Shown here one piece after another: positions 51,915 through 62,369 of a stretch of 64,000 nucleotides of DNA. Position numbers and translations under genes: made by a program. The notes beneath the pieces are model-generated. The model was not told the origin of the DNA. It was given only the letters and a program-made list of their open reading frames with translations, and did not search any database. The stretch comes from Acanthosepion lycidas (lineage: Eukaryota; Mollusca; Cephalopoda; Sepiida; Sepiidae). The DNA is taken from positions 43,461,719 through 43,525,718 of the forward strand of contig OZ010613.1 in NCBI GenBank assembly GCA_963932145.1, in the 5' to 3' direction. Every line of letters starts with the position of its first letter. Position 1 is the first letter of the stretch.

Positions 51915-52358
51915 TGGTATCATACTATAGTAGAAAATGGACGGTAGATATCACACTATAGTAGAAGATGGATTGTAGTTATCACACTATAGTAGAAGAT
52001 GGATTGTAGTTATCATACTCTAGTAGAAGATGGATTGTAGTTATCATACTCTAGTAGAAGATGGATTGTAGTTATCATACTCTAGTAGAAGATGGATTGT
52101 AGTTATCATACCGTAGAAGACGGACGGTAGATACCACACTATAGTAGAAAATGGATGGTGGGTATCATAGTATAGTAGAAAATGGACGGTAGATACCATA
52201 GTCTAGTAGAAAATGGACGGTAGATACCATAGTCTAGTAGAAAATGGACGGTAGATACCATAGTCTAGTAGAAAATGGACGGTAGATACCATAGTCTAGT
52301 AGAAAATGGACAGTAGATACCATAGTCTAGTAGAAAATGGACGGTAGATATCACACTA
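51915..52358 (+). repeat. 31-bp minisatellite
   Basis: About 14 units of 'tagtagaaaatggacggtag' plus 'ataccatagtc'. Two subtypes are arranged in blocks: 'gaagatggattgtagttatc' (51960-52110) and 'gaaaatggacggtagatacc' (52110-52350). Confidence 0.95.
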
Positions 52359-52369
52359 TTAGTATTGTG

Positions 52370-52480
52370 GACCCCCAATTTGTTATATTTTGACTGTGGA
52401 CCCCCCAGAAATATTACATGGACCGCGTGGGGTCCATGTGGCTCCAGGTTGAGAACCTCTGATTTAATTAAATAAAAAAA
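52370..52480. mobile_element. Possible hAT-type MITE end
   Basis: 'gtggaccccc', 'tggggtccatgtggc' and 'ggttgagaacctctg' resemble the ends of hAT-derived short elements, with an internal ggacc/ggtcc hairpin. The other end and a target duplication were not found. Confidence 0.35.
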
Positions 52481-52747
52481 ATCATACGTGGCAGTTTAGA
52501 ATAAATTTGGTGTATTCTAAACTGCCCCCCTCTACGATTAGTTGTTAGAATGATACTTTCATCATTAAAATTAGGTCCTAAAAACGGAAATTACTTTTGA
52601 CTCAGTCTAAAATTTATCTGTAAATAATAAATTTAAATTGTTTCTTACAGAATTTTTCTTTTAAATCAAACATTCTTGAGCAAACACAATTAATTCTTTG
52701 TTTAGAATCAGCTGTAGTTTCATATAAATGAAATTAAAACAGAATGC

Positions 52748-52930
52748 ATGTCCTGTCTATATTTCTGAGATGAGGTATTATGATTGCTTGCATTATTTAC
52801 ATTAATCAGACTGTTATCCTCATCTCCATTACCATATTCACAACGCTATGGCCGTTGTACGCTCCGGACATCTTCAGCTGATGGGAATTTTGAAGCGAAC
52901 CCTTTATTTCATGGAACTAGAACTATCTTA
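52748..52930 (-). mobile_element. SINE-B 3' half, minus strand
   Basis: On minus: '..ttcatttcat' body, 'gctgaagatgtccggagcg' hammerhead-like segment and tail to 'atatagacagga'. The head is missing. Confidence 0.75.
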
Positions 52931-53399
52931 TAAAGTTAGACGAGCTATTTAAAAAGTTTTTTAATTGTTTTTTTTTTCTTTTCTTTTCTTTTTTCAGACT
53001 GCTAAATGAATCTTTGGGATAATATATTTTTACACATATGTATTTGTGAAAAAGTTAGAAAATTAATTTTTAAAAGTCACGACAGATAACCCACAAGTAC
53101 CGAATCTTTACAGATCAAATCATAGATGTCACTAGAATCAAAAAGGTAGATCTGAGTAGAGCTATAGGTGACAGAAATAGTTTTTAAAAATAAGTGGTTA
53201 CGAATAATCGTTTGAGGATGATAAAAAAAATTTTTTAAGTAGTTTAACATTATTTTTTTTACAATTTAAATAACTGTACCTTCTAAAGTTGAATGTTCAG
53301 AAATACTGCTTACGGCTTCATCGTCTCAATTGTCAGAACCAAAATCCCATCGAGAACTTTGATTAAAATATATTGGAACAAAATCTTCACAAATAAAGG

Positions 53400-53876
53400 G
53401 TGTTACAATAACTTGGACCGATTTTAAATGTGAATTAAGCTTCAGCGTCTAATGATTTTTTTTTCTTTTTCTTTCAGATTTAACAACTTAGGTCTTTGGC
53501 AATTTCAACCATAGAAAGATTAACAATCAAACAACGTGTTAAAGTTTCAAGAGTCCAATTGGAAAAATCGTTCATAAATTCAAACAAACTGGGTTGGTGG
53601 CAGATGTGAAAACACCACTGCGTGCTCATTTACGACGTTCAGCTGAAGACATTGCTGCAGTGCACGAGAATGTGGCCGAAATGCATTTCTGTTTGAACGT
53701 CCATTTTCGTAATAGGCTTCGATAACTTGAACACGTTGTTTGATTGTTAATTTTTCCATAGTTGAAATTCCCAAAGACTTAAGTTTCTGAAAGAAAAAGA
53801 AAAAAATCATTAGACGCTTGAACTTAATTCACATTTAAAATCGGTCCAAGTTATTGGAACACCATTTATATTCTGA
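53400..53876. mobile_element. Foldback mariner derivative
   Basis: Inverted arms of about 148 bases (53400-53548 and 53730-53876, about 88% alike) surround a 180-base centre. On minus the right arm and centre start a reading frame MEKLTIKQRVQVIEAYYENG (53759 down), the helix-turn-helix start found in a mariner transposase group, which breaks down after about 30 codons. Because the arms include this start, each end carries a copy of the 5' coding region, including a 'tttctttttctttcag' polypyrimidine-AG stretch before the start. The catalytic domain is absent. Confidence 0.78.
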
Positions 53877-53914
53877 AAAGCCCTACAAATAGCCGATCAA
53901 GATGTTGTTCTGAT

Positions 53915-53918
<4 letters not shown>

Positions 53919-53946
<28 letters not shown>
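53919..53946. repeat. Poly(A) run
   Basis: About 28 A residues after 'gttctgatc', possibly a retroelement tail. Confidence 0.9.
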
Positions 53947-53949
<3 letters not shown>

Positions 53950-54049
53950 GATGTTTGGTCACGTGGTTAGATTTTTCGATTATCTGATTATGTAATGGTG
54001 TCTATACCTTCTCTTTACTAGGTTTATTTTTGAAAACTTATTTCTTCCT

Positions 54050-54490
54050 AATGTTAACCCAATAAAACGTCTAAAAGCCACTCAAGGTAGAGGATTACTG
54101 AGTGGCGTTCTATTAGCATTATAAAGGGCAAGATAACAGGGAAGATAGACTTGAAGAGGTCAATATTTAACTAGCGAACAAATTTCAAAGTTCAGGAAGA
54201 GACATTAGGAGTGTAGATTGAAGTAGATTTTAGAAGTAACCGGAAACCCAGTCCTAATCCGAAAGTAAGATACGAAGCTCTATTCCTGTTCAAAAGACCG
54301 GGGAGGAGTGTGAACAGGATGATAGGCAAACCTATCTACTCCTACTAGAAAAGGAAAAAAAATTACTGAATAAAACGATTTCAAGCGGATACGTCAGACG
54401 TACAAAGTTGAAGGAATCGGAAACCTAATAGCAAACAGGATAGACCGCTACTCCTGTTCAAAAAATTGGGGAGGAGTTAAACGTAATTTT
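54050..54490. repeat. Dispersed repeat shared with 22475-22680
   Basis: 'aaaagccactcaaggtagagg' at the start resembles a LINE-J 3' end. 'ttcaaaagaccggggaggag' occurs at 54288 and again, as a variant, at 54459, so the repeat is partly duplicated. Confidence 0.5.
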
Positions 54491-54589
54491 GAAATAGATT
54501 TCAATATATAAAACTGAAATAAGACAAAATCATTACAATTTTAGACAAATATACAATAAAGTGACGCTATTATATATGATAAAAAATAT

Positions 54590-55205
54590 AGATATAAAGT
54601 ATGATACATTTATGGATAAAAGTGCTCACTATCAGCGATAGAGCGTGAGCAAATATAAGAAGTGCTGACACTGGGGGATTAACACGGAATGGCGACAATC
54701 TGTTTAATGCTTCAACGCAATCTTCACGTTATGCCTGTTTCGTGTGTAGCCGCTTCCAGATATGCCTTCAAGACTACAACCAAATCATACGTTTGTGTAG
54801 TCGGGCGGTTAAAAAACAAACAAACGAACTTTTCGGCGGGAGAATCCACCTCTCACTTTCTCCGTCTGTCTGTCTGTCTGCCTTTAACTATCTATATGAT
54901 GAAAAATATAGTTTTAATGTGTGCTATATTTATAGGTAAAAGTGCTCAACAGAGCTTGTCTACATATAAGAGTTGGCACTGAGGTCAAAAGTGAGTGGTA
55001 ACAGTGTTTCATGCCTGAACACAATCTTCAGGTCATGTGTGTTGCGTGATAACTCGTTTATATATGTGTTATAACAATACCGATAACGTCATATTGACCA
55101 GCATATTTAAATAGTCGAGCAACCAAACAACATACATGATCTGGAGATTACGTTCAAGCATGAAACAAACCGTCTCTGCTCGGTGTTGAACTTAGTGCCC
55201 ACTTA
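54590..55205. repeat. Cluster of three family A copies
   Basis: Copy 1 is at 54590-54740, copy 2 at 54895-55050, copy 3 (distal part) at 55135-55205. In copies 1 and 2 the hammerhead-like part reads on minus (copy 2: CTGAAGA then GAAACAC; copy 1: stem III ACA/TGT around GAT with a GUC triplet, but GAA is TAA). In copy 3 it reads on plus (CTGGAGA..GAAACA). None has a complete core. Confidence 0.65.
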
Positions 55206-55395
55206 TATATATATATATATATATTATAGTAAAGAGAAAGAACAGTAAGATATATAATCCAGTGTTCTTATTAATTATTTTTACCAAACGGTGCTCAATG
55301 CAAATCTACAGGGCAGAAATATTATAAATTTACTAATTTAAAAAATATGATTCATAGCGATGGAACCATATTTTTAAATTAGTATATATATAAGA
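55203..55395. repeat. (TA)n and family B repeat
   Basis: TA run at 55203-55224, then the family B lead ('aagatatataatccagtgttct', 'ggtgctcaatgc') and a short inverted repeat around 55340-55380. Confidence 0.65.
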
Positions 55396-55521
55396 TAAAT
55401 AACAAATGAGAAACATCTATTAACAGGTTTCACTTTTAGATTGATAAACATTTCCGGTTTGTTCTTATTTATTCTTTATCCTATCATTCTGTCGGATTCC
55501 GATCCATATTTGTTCCTAGTT

Positions 55522-55566
55522 CACACACACACATGTGTGTATGTGTGTGTTTGCGTGTGTGTGTGG
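55522..55566. repeat. (CA)n/(TG)n microsatellite
   Basis: Self-complementary CA and TG runs forming a small hairpin. Confidence 0.9.
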
Positions 55567-55569
55567 TGC

Positions 55570-56100
55570 GGCAGAAACACCTCCCACATTTTTAAAGTTT
55601 AACGAAAAAACAAAGTAACCACTATAATAAAAACAGCATATTTCATTGTTGTTTAAACAAAGTGCTACAGTTGTTATTCATTTGGCTTTAAAAATCGACG
55701 CCCTTAAAATGGTGGCTTCTATTCATCATATACTGTTGTAGATAATTTGTAAAGTTTTACACTACTTGGACTTTCACTGTCTTCCAGGTGGCTTTCTTTT
55801 AAGCGTAGCATCTGTGGTCCCTAAACTTATAAACATATGTATCGATTTTCTATCGTAAACAGCATCATACCGACGTAACATGAAATGTGCACGAACAATT
55901 CTGAATTGCAATTACAGATTCACCAGTCTTAAAAAAAATAATTCAAACGCATTGTGTGCACCGGTTCAAGCCATGATGGTAACTGATGGTATCTAAAAAA
56001 TGCTAAGGCATCAGCTAAATGAATACACCATTGCCACTTGCTTAAGTTTACAAAGCAACTCACAGGTGAGAGTTTAAAATGTGAGAGGTCTTTCTACCGC
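55570..56100. other. Unannotated spacer
   Basis: No recognised gene or repeat. Confidence 0.4.
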
Positions 56101-56102
<2 letters not shown>

Positions 56103-56164
<62 letters not shown>

Positions 56165-56288
56165 GACATTTTTATGTTTATACATTCTTTTTATAGATAC
56201 AAATATTTAAGTAAATGCTCTGTTTGTAATAAACAGTATTAAACAACATTTACCGGCCTTAAAATAATTGTCGGACTTTGTCCATTTC

Positions 56289-56367
<79 letters not shown>
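56103..56367. repeat. Family C repeat between two (TA)n tracts
   Basis: TA runs at 56103-56160 and 56292-56367. Between them are 'tttaagtaaatgctctgttt', 'aataaacagtattaaac' and 'accggcc', family C. Confidence 0.8.
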
Positions 56368-56368
<1 letters not shown>

Positions 56369-56369
56369 T

Positions 56370-56645
56370 ATGAATGAATGTGAATAAAAAAAGACAAGAG
56401 GAAGAACTACTCTTAGCTGACACGTTTTGTCCCTGGGAGAATTTATCTCGCCAAATGTTAAGATTTATTTTGTTGCACGTGTTTATATACAAGAGCAAAG
56501 ATGTCATTGGTTCGTCAAGGCTTTTAAATTTGAGAACGTTCATGTATATTTGCCAGGCGGTTGAAAGGTCAGTCAAAATATGTGAAGGATACAAAGTGCC
56601 ACAATTCAAAGTTTGATAATATAAAAGTAAGCGAGTATTATTCAA
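56370..56645 (-). repeat. Family D repeat with degraded hammerhead-like motif
   Basis: Minus-strand match to 13640-13925 and 50255-50540. The core here reads GAGATAA and the loop side ACAAAACGTGTCAGC (56421-56450). Confidence 0.7.
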
Positions 56646-56689
56646 GATTATATATATATGTGTGTGTGTGTGTGTGACGAATCGATGAC

Positions 56690-57360
56690 TGAGTCCAATG
56701 AGGTTCGAAAAGCTATTGAGCGCTTCCTGTCATAAGTAATCCGGTGCCGCAGGATAGAATTGTTAATTTCTCTTGAAAGTTGCCAAAATATATTTTTAAA
56801 AGACTGGGAAGTAAAATTCTTATGATAAAATAATCCTGTGGTTAAAATAAACTACCTTTTAATTGTCGAAAAAGAATTACACACAAAGCTAAAACGCAAT
56901 GTGTATCTATAGATAGATAACCAGTGTAACTGTTAAGAGTGAAATCTTTGAAATGAACCTGGATTCATTTGCTATGATTGTGAAATAGATTTTAGAGTCA
57001 CATTGCAAAACATACTTTACAGTTCAAAGGAAATTTTAATAGAAAGAAATGGACGGAGAAGGAATTTGTGATTTGTAATATATTTGCAGCTGGAGAGGAA
57101 TAATTTTTTATGTCGATTTTTTATCAAAATCTGACAGAAAATCAGAGGGGCACTCTGGATTTGTGCCATATGCTTACATATGGCACATTTCTTGGAGTGA
57201 TAATAGATTAATCTTGAAAGAGGAATGTCTGGGAATCCTGTACATCAAAGGACATCAGCCCACGATCAATAAAAGTTATTTCAGTCTCGGCACGCATGAG
57301 TTAAAATGCCGTTTGCCGTTTTCCTAGTGATAGTATAAGAAGTCCCGTTCATATATAATT
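56690..57360. other. Unannotated spacer
   Basis: No recognised gene or repeat. A short TG run precedes it at 56660-56676. Confidence 0.45.
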
Positions 57361-57364
57361 TCAA

Positions 57365-57485
57365 ACGTGATTTTTAGGGCACACCCGTATTTAAGTAAAC
57401 GCTCGGTTTTATTTTAAACTACCCGCCTGCCTAAACGAAGAAACTTATTAAAGAAAATTTGCTCTCCGACAGGATTTCAATAAAA
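57365..57485 (+). repeat. Family C repeat, diverged
   Basis: 'tatttaagtaaacgctcggttt', 'aaaatttgctctccgacagg' follow the family C order. Confidence 0.55.
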
Positions 57486-57489
57486 AATA

Positions 57490-57870
57490 TGTCAGATTAA
57501 AAGAAATGATAACAACATTCATTAATTAGAATAGAGTCAAATATTGTTAAGTTTCCGTGATCACTTGCTTTTGGGGGGGGGGGTGTTGTCTGGGGGGAGC
57601 AGCAATCTGGTGATGACATTAATGCGTTTTTGGGATATATTCTTACGTCCACTTGAATGCAGTACGATAGAAAGCCAGGTTTAAATTAGTGTTCCACCCG
57701 ATTAAGAATAACATTTTCTTGAACTCATTCAGCAATTTTTTTTTTTTTTTTTTTTTTTGGAGACGCTCTAGGTGCCAAGGATTAACCCGAGCCTTCTCTC
57801 GTAGAAGAGAGACTTAAGAGAGATAACTAATTTGCATATTCAATTTTACAAACTTTTTTTTTTATATATA
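57490..57870. other. Unannotated, with homopolymer runs
   Basis: G run near 57574, T run at 57736-57759. Nothing else recognised. Confidence 0.45.
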
Positions 57871-57874
57871 TATA

Positions 57875-57954
57875 TTAGGTTGGTGCAAAAACAATGTCGT
57901 TTTCTCACATAGTAACATATGTGAGAAAACGACATTATTTTTGCACCAACCTAA
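57875..57954. mobile_element. 80-bp palindromic mariner-type MITE
   Basis: Flanked by TA (57873-57874, 57955-57956). The 35-base arms differ at a single position, starting TTAGGTTGGTGCAAAAACAA; centre tagtaaca. The best-preserved copy. It resembles the human MADE1 design (two mariner ends joined), whose transcripts serve as microRNA precursors. A microRNA role here is inference. Confidence 0.92.
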
Positions 57955-58149
57955 TATGAAATAGTTTCGTGGATTATTTTCGGTTTGATTTTTTGTAATA
58001 ACTAGAATTTTTTGCAACACGCGTCAGCGTCTTGAAATCCTCACAGTATTTAATATTGTTGACTTCATCGCGAATATCTTTGTTGAGATTTACAAACTCT
58101 ACATTTCGTTCAATTTAGCAAACCAATCGATGAAATTTGAATAAGCTGA

Positions 58150-58718
58150 TTTGTTTGGAAAAATACTTTGACTTAAACCCTACTTCGCGGTTTAAGAATT
58201 TCTTAAATTTAATTTAATTTTATTGGACTTCATGGTAAACAATATTTTACTTTGTTTTCCTCTTTAACTGCGAAGAATACATTCTTAGGATTTCTTACTC
58301 TTGAGCATGCAACATGAAACTGGCCATAAGTAAATATTTCTTTCTGGAGCCAAACTCCAACTTTTTGAAGCGTTTGACCTTGAGATTTGTTTATAATTCT
58401 CACAAATGCAGGGCGAAGTGGAAACTGGATTCTTCTATATATAAAAACTTAAAGATGAGATATGCAAAAAGCAAGATTGAATTTTTATTAAATAATGATT
58501 TGTTATTTTAATCATTAAATTTTTTTTTAAATAGGGGAGTATTTCGTATGTTAAATAATAAAACTTTTAATTCCCCCCCCCCAAAAAAAAAATGAATGAA
58601 AATTTATTGCACTAAGCTACGTACCCTAGTAAAACCAACTGTAATTTGTACCCCCTTACCTGTTTGTACTTCTCCCCCAAATTTAATTTCGATCGGTCAA
58701 GGTATGGCTATTTTAGAC

Positions 58719-58750
<32 letters not shown>

Positions 58751-58810
58751 AGACGGACAGACTAACGTCACAGAATTTTATATATAAAAGATTCTAAAGT
58801 AGCAATGAAT
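58150..58810 (-). pseudogene. Helitron-type PIF1-like helicase C-terminus
   Basis: The minus strand is open from about 58441 to a stop at 58232: FPLRPAFVRIINKSQGQTLQ, then KVGVWLQKEIFTYGQFHVAC and SRVRNPKNV. The 'INKSQGQTL' and 'H(V)A(C)SRV' blocks are the last helicase motifs of PIF1-type helicases, used by Helitrons. No upstream helicase motifs or Rep domain are visible within 400 bases. The minus-strand sequence near 58790 ('ttttatatataaaattctgtg') resembles the 5' end seen in many animal Helitrons, suggesting an internally deleted copy. An alternative is a processed copy of a cellular PIF1 gene. Confidence 0.8.
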
Positions 58811-58814
58811 TATT

Positions 58815-59140
58815 CATTTTTTAAATCATTACACCCCAAGCAAGAGAATAAAGCCATTGAGATGCAAGGGATTACTGAGAGTTATGGAGACTGAGGAGAA
58901 AGGACAATAAAAAAACAGGATTCAAGGAGACAGAAGAGAACGATTGATTTTGTATTTAAATTTTTTGTAAATTCGTATTTAACAGGAAAACAAGATGCCT
59001 GAAGAGAGTTTTACGGGCGAGAAGTGCGAAAGAATAAACTATAAGAATAGAACTTACGGTTACATCTTTCAATTTCAATAACAGACCTAGCTGTCAATCT
59101 ATTACTGCTACTACTAAGTACTGTGCATAAATTCCTGAAA
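58815..59140 (-). mobile_element. LINE-J 3' fragment
   Basis: Minus-strand 3' terminus ('cttgcttggggtgtaatga') and coding remnants up to the site where the shared insertion starts ('aatttatgcacagtacttag'). Confidence 0.75.
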
Positions 59141-59455
59141 TCGAAGTACTAAAAAGGAAAGAAATATTTATTTTGTTTTAATACAAAAATTAGACACAAA
59201 GCCAAAAAGGTGGGATAAGGGATAAAAAAGGGAGGGCTGGTCTTCAAAGTGCCTTATCTTAAACTTAACTAGCCACAATTACTGCCCCAAACATACCACA
59301 GTATTCCTTACACCAAAACAACACATTCTTACAACAGTCACCATAATACCTCAAAGTCTCTATGAAGTCCTAACTAGTTCTCATATCTACAATTTTCCTG
59401 CTGGATGTAGGGAATAAAAAAAAACAATTTTAAAATTAAAAGAAAGTTTATCAGG
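59141..59455 (-). repeat. LINE-J shared insertion, truncated
   Basis: 'ttaactagccacaattactg', 'caaaacaacacattcttac' and 'ccataatacctcaaagtctc' match 38110-38250 and 62640-62750. The rest is cut short. On minus it has an AATAAA-like signal near the boundary with LINE-J. Confidence 0.7.
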
Positions 59456-59680
59456 ACAAGTATCATGAAAATATTCATAGAAAAATCACAGGTGGTTAGC
59501 ATTAGTCAGTTGAAACTTTTAAAATCTTTTTCTTAAAACAGTGTTTTAGGAAACTAGACTTCTCAAGCCCAGTAACTGTTATAGCTCTTTCTGTTAACGC
59601 TACTACTTAAAAAATCAAAAACTAAAAACGAATCCCTTGTAAAATACCTCCATAAAAAAGCAAATATATGCACTATATAC
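59456..59680. mobile_element. LINE-J and LINE-L fragments joined
   Basis: 59456-59500 is LINE-J ('atgaaaatattcatagaaaa' on plus). 59510-59610 matches the LINE-L distal part ('cttaaaacagtgttttagg'). Confidence 0.5.
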
Positions 59681-59682
59681 AG

Positions 59683-59810
59683 GTTGATTGAAAAGTAACT
59701 CCCCATTTTAAAATATTTATAATTTATTTATTAACTATAATTCTTACAAGAAATGGATACGAGAGGAAAGTGTTTAGTATGAGGTTTTATTTAAAATTCG
59801 ATATAGGAGA
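59683..59810 (+). mobile_element. Possible mariner left end
   Basis: After TA, 'caggttgattgaaaagtaac' and 'tcccc' resemble a mariner inverted repeat. No matching right end was found within the window. Confidence 0.35.
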
Positions 59811-59814
59811 TTTT

Positions 59815-61060
59815 GCTTACGGTTATCTCTAGCTAATCCAACTGCAAAATGATGAGACCTTGCCACCAATCTAGTACTATCCTTAAAATCAAGTCTCGGT
59901 ACCATAGAAGAAAGTAAAATTTATTTTGAAAAATAAAAAAAATGTGGCGCATAGCCAAAAGGGGGAATGAGAAAAGGCTGGTTTTCAATCTGTCTTATCT
60001 TAAACAAGCCACGATCACCGACCCAAACATACCACACACCAAAACAACACATTCTTACTTACCATTCTTACTACAACCACTATAATATCTCAAAGTCTCT
60101 ATGAAGTTCTAAACAGTTCCTATATCTACAATTTCTGTCGGGGTGGGGGATAAAACAACAATTTAAGTTTTATTTAAAAAATGTACAATCCTTAATTTAG
60201 ACAGAAATGGTAGTTAACTGGCCGAAATTAATGCCTAACTTAAATAATTTAAAACGATCATTCATCCAACCACTAACTCACTCAAACACAGACTCATTAA
60301 AACACATCAACAAATACGAAAATCACATTCAAAATACGAAAAGTGTTCCGCATCCACCAGAGAACTGACATCCCAGGACACCTTCTTGGGAAGAGGAGGA
60401 GGAATTAAACGAAGTAGGCGCAGAAATAAAAGAGGCCGATGGACATATATCTTCCAGCTAAGTTAACTTTAAGAAGAAGAAACTAAACAGAAAAACAACA
60501 TTAAACTAACCTAATTTCGGGCGGGATTGTCTATGTTCAATACAGAGTTCCTAATATCCTGATGTCTAACCGGCATCAATATGCCACTCCACAGCAAAGG
60601 GGAAATCTCAACAGAACAATTACCACGAAAATATTTATAAAGAAGACACAGGGAAGCCATGTTACAGCGAACGGAAAGTGATTGAAGTTGAGATGCCAGG
60701 TCAGGACGGATAACATTGTACGTTCTTTGGATGTTGTCACGAATCTATAGAAACATACCACAAGCACCAAACGAGGTGTGGCAACAATATTCAATGCACG
60801 GAGAAATGGCAGACTTCTAAAGGTGTAAAATAGATTCTGGCGTGAAAAACTGTAAAACGCGACACAGTGAAACAATTTTTCTAGCAGCAGAATTAGCAAC
60901 TGACACTATATAATCGTTCGAATTCATATCAGTGGAAAATGTTAGTCCGAGAAGATGCAATGAGTTATTCTCATGGAGATTATCATCAGCTATGCTGATG
61001 AATTTTATAAACTAATGGCTATTCAAATAAGAGAGGTTTCTGTCCTAAAAGTGGTAACGA
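59815..61060 (-). mobile_element. LINE-J with shared insertion
   Basis: On minus, from 61050: LHLLGLTFSTDMNSNDYIVS, VANSAARKIVSLCRVLQFFT, PESILHL, SPCIEYCCHTSFGACG, RPDLASQLQSLSVRCNMASL and CLFYKYFRGNCS (to about 60620). Then comes the foreign insertion (about 59900-60600), then the LINE-J distal end (59815-59895). The frame reads without a break into the start of the insertion for about 20 codons. Pseudogene with several stops. Confidence 0.8.
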
Positions 61061-61327
61061 CCTTAGCATTTGGATCACGGCTTTGGCGGTTCTTATTATA
61101 TGAAGGGAAGTAAATAAACAATGGAGACTTTTTTTATCGTATATGTTGAATTATCGTTTCTAATAATTATATGAAACCGCAGATGAAATGTTTAAACCTA
61201 CCGAAGTGTTTTAATTACGACATTTTCGCTTAGACCGCTTTTCGTCAAACACAAATCTCTTAGACAAAATTCTTATTACGTCGTCCAAATCGAAGACCGA
61301 CTTAAAATTTCTTAATCCTTTTACCGG

Positions 61328-61361
61328 TGAACATTAGTAACTTTAAAGTTACTAATGTTCA
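61328..61361. repeat. 34-bp perfect palindrome
   Basis: TGAACATTAGTAACTTT is followed directly by its exact complement, with no spacer, immediately 5' of a minus-strand LINE-J 3' end. Not part of any repeat recognised here, though 'actaatgttca' also occurs at 22480 next to a similar LINE-like tail. Confidence 0.9.
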
Positions 61362-61364
61362 TCC

Positions 61365-61665
61365 AATACAACACCTAAGAGTTTTACAAGCGAGAAGTTC
61401 GAGCGAAGAAGATGTTAGCACAGAATTTACTGTTAAATCTAGCCATTTTCACAGTAAAATGATGAGGCCTACCTGCCAATCTAGTACTGCGTTTAAATTC
61501 ATAAAGTATCATAGAGGAAAAGTTTCATCAGAACAATTACCATGAAAGTATTTATAGAAAAGGTACAAGGAAGCTAAATTACGACGCTGAGAAAGTGACT
61601 GAAGCCGAGATGCCAGGTGAGGATCAATAATATTGCAGATTCTTCTTTCTATTTTATCTGAAGCA
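61365..61665 (-). mobile_element. LINE-J 3' fragment without the insertion
   Basis: Minus strand: uninterrupted 'aattgttctgatgaaac-ttttcctctatgatac' junction, which shows the empty site for the insertion seen in the other copies. Encodes degraded DPHLASRLQSLSQRRN and KYFHGNCSDE-like text. Confidence 0.8.
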
Positions 61666-62365
61666 CCATAAAGATTTACTAAAAACGACCTTATATAATG
61701 AAAATTTTTATCGACAAAATCTTTATGATATTAATAAGGCCACATAATTTTTTTATTAAATTATATTTTTTTAATTCTTTCTAGATTCTTCAAAATTTTG
61801 GTTAAATATTTTGTTTTTCTTGTGTCAACGGGGAACTATAAATTGGTATTGGAAATTTTAATGTGTTTTTTGCAGCGCAAAACACATCGATTTGGAAATT
61901 CTTTCAAAAATCAAATAACTGTCGGATTTTAATGGAACATTCAGGACTTATTCACAAATCAATGCCATTACTTTTAAATTTTTCTTTCTTAGAAAATCTT
62001 TGTGATAATATTTTTTTATATCTGTTAATCCCAACTTATTTCATTTTTTAAAAATTCGAGAAATTCATTTTGTAGCGTTTAATATTTATATTAATTATAA
62101 GGAAAAATGCTCGGAGAATTTAAATCATGAAATTTTTTGATCAAACTTAATCACCAGTTACAGAAGATTCTGCTCTGAATCGTAAAATAAAAACAATAAA
62201 ACTAAGTCATTATTTAATTAGAAAAAAACAACTTTTCATTGCTTTCATGTTTAAAATATATTATGGACACTATTGTCTTAAGAAGAAAAAATTCGATGAT
62301 ATGGAAGAATTAGGAACAGAAACATTACTAATGTGCGAGAAGAGAAAAGAGTAAGCAGGGGGGGA
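61666..62365. other. Unannotated spacer
   Basis: AT-rich with no recognised gene or repeat. Confidence 0.45.
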
Positions 62366-62369
62366 CAGT

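Noticed and set aside
51915-52358. CRISPR-like regular repeats of 31 bp
   Set aside because: Units are contiguous with no unique spacers, and the context is animal DNA; it is a minisatellite.
58314-58511. Plus-strand 65-codon open frame
   Set aside because: Antisense to the helicase-like coding segment, which has recognisable motifs.
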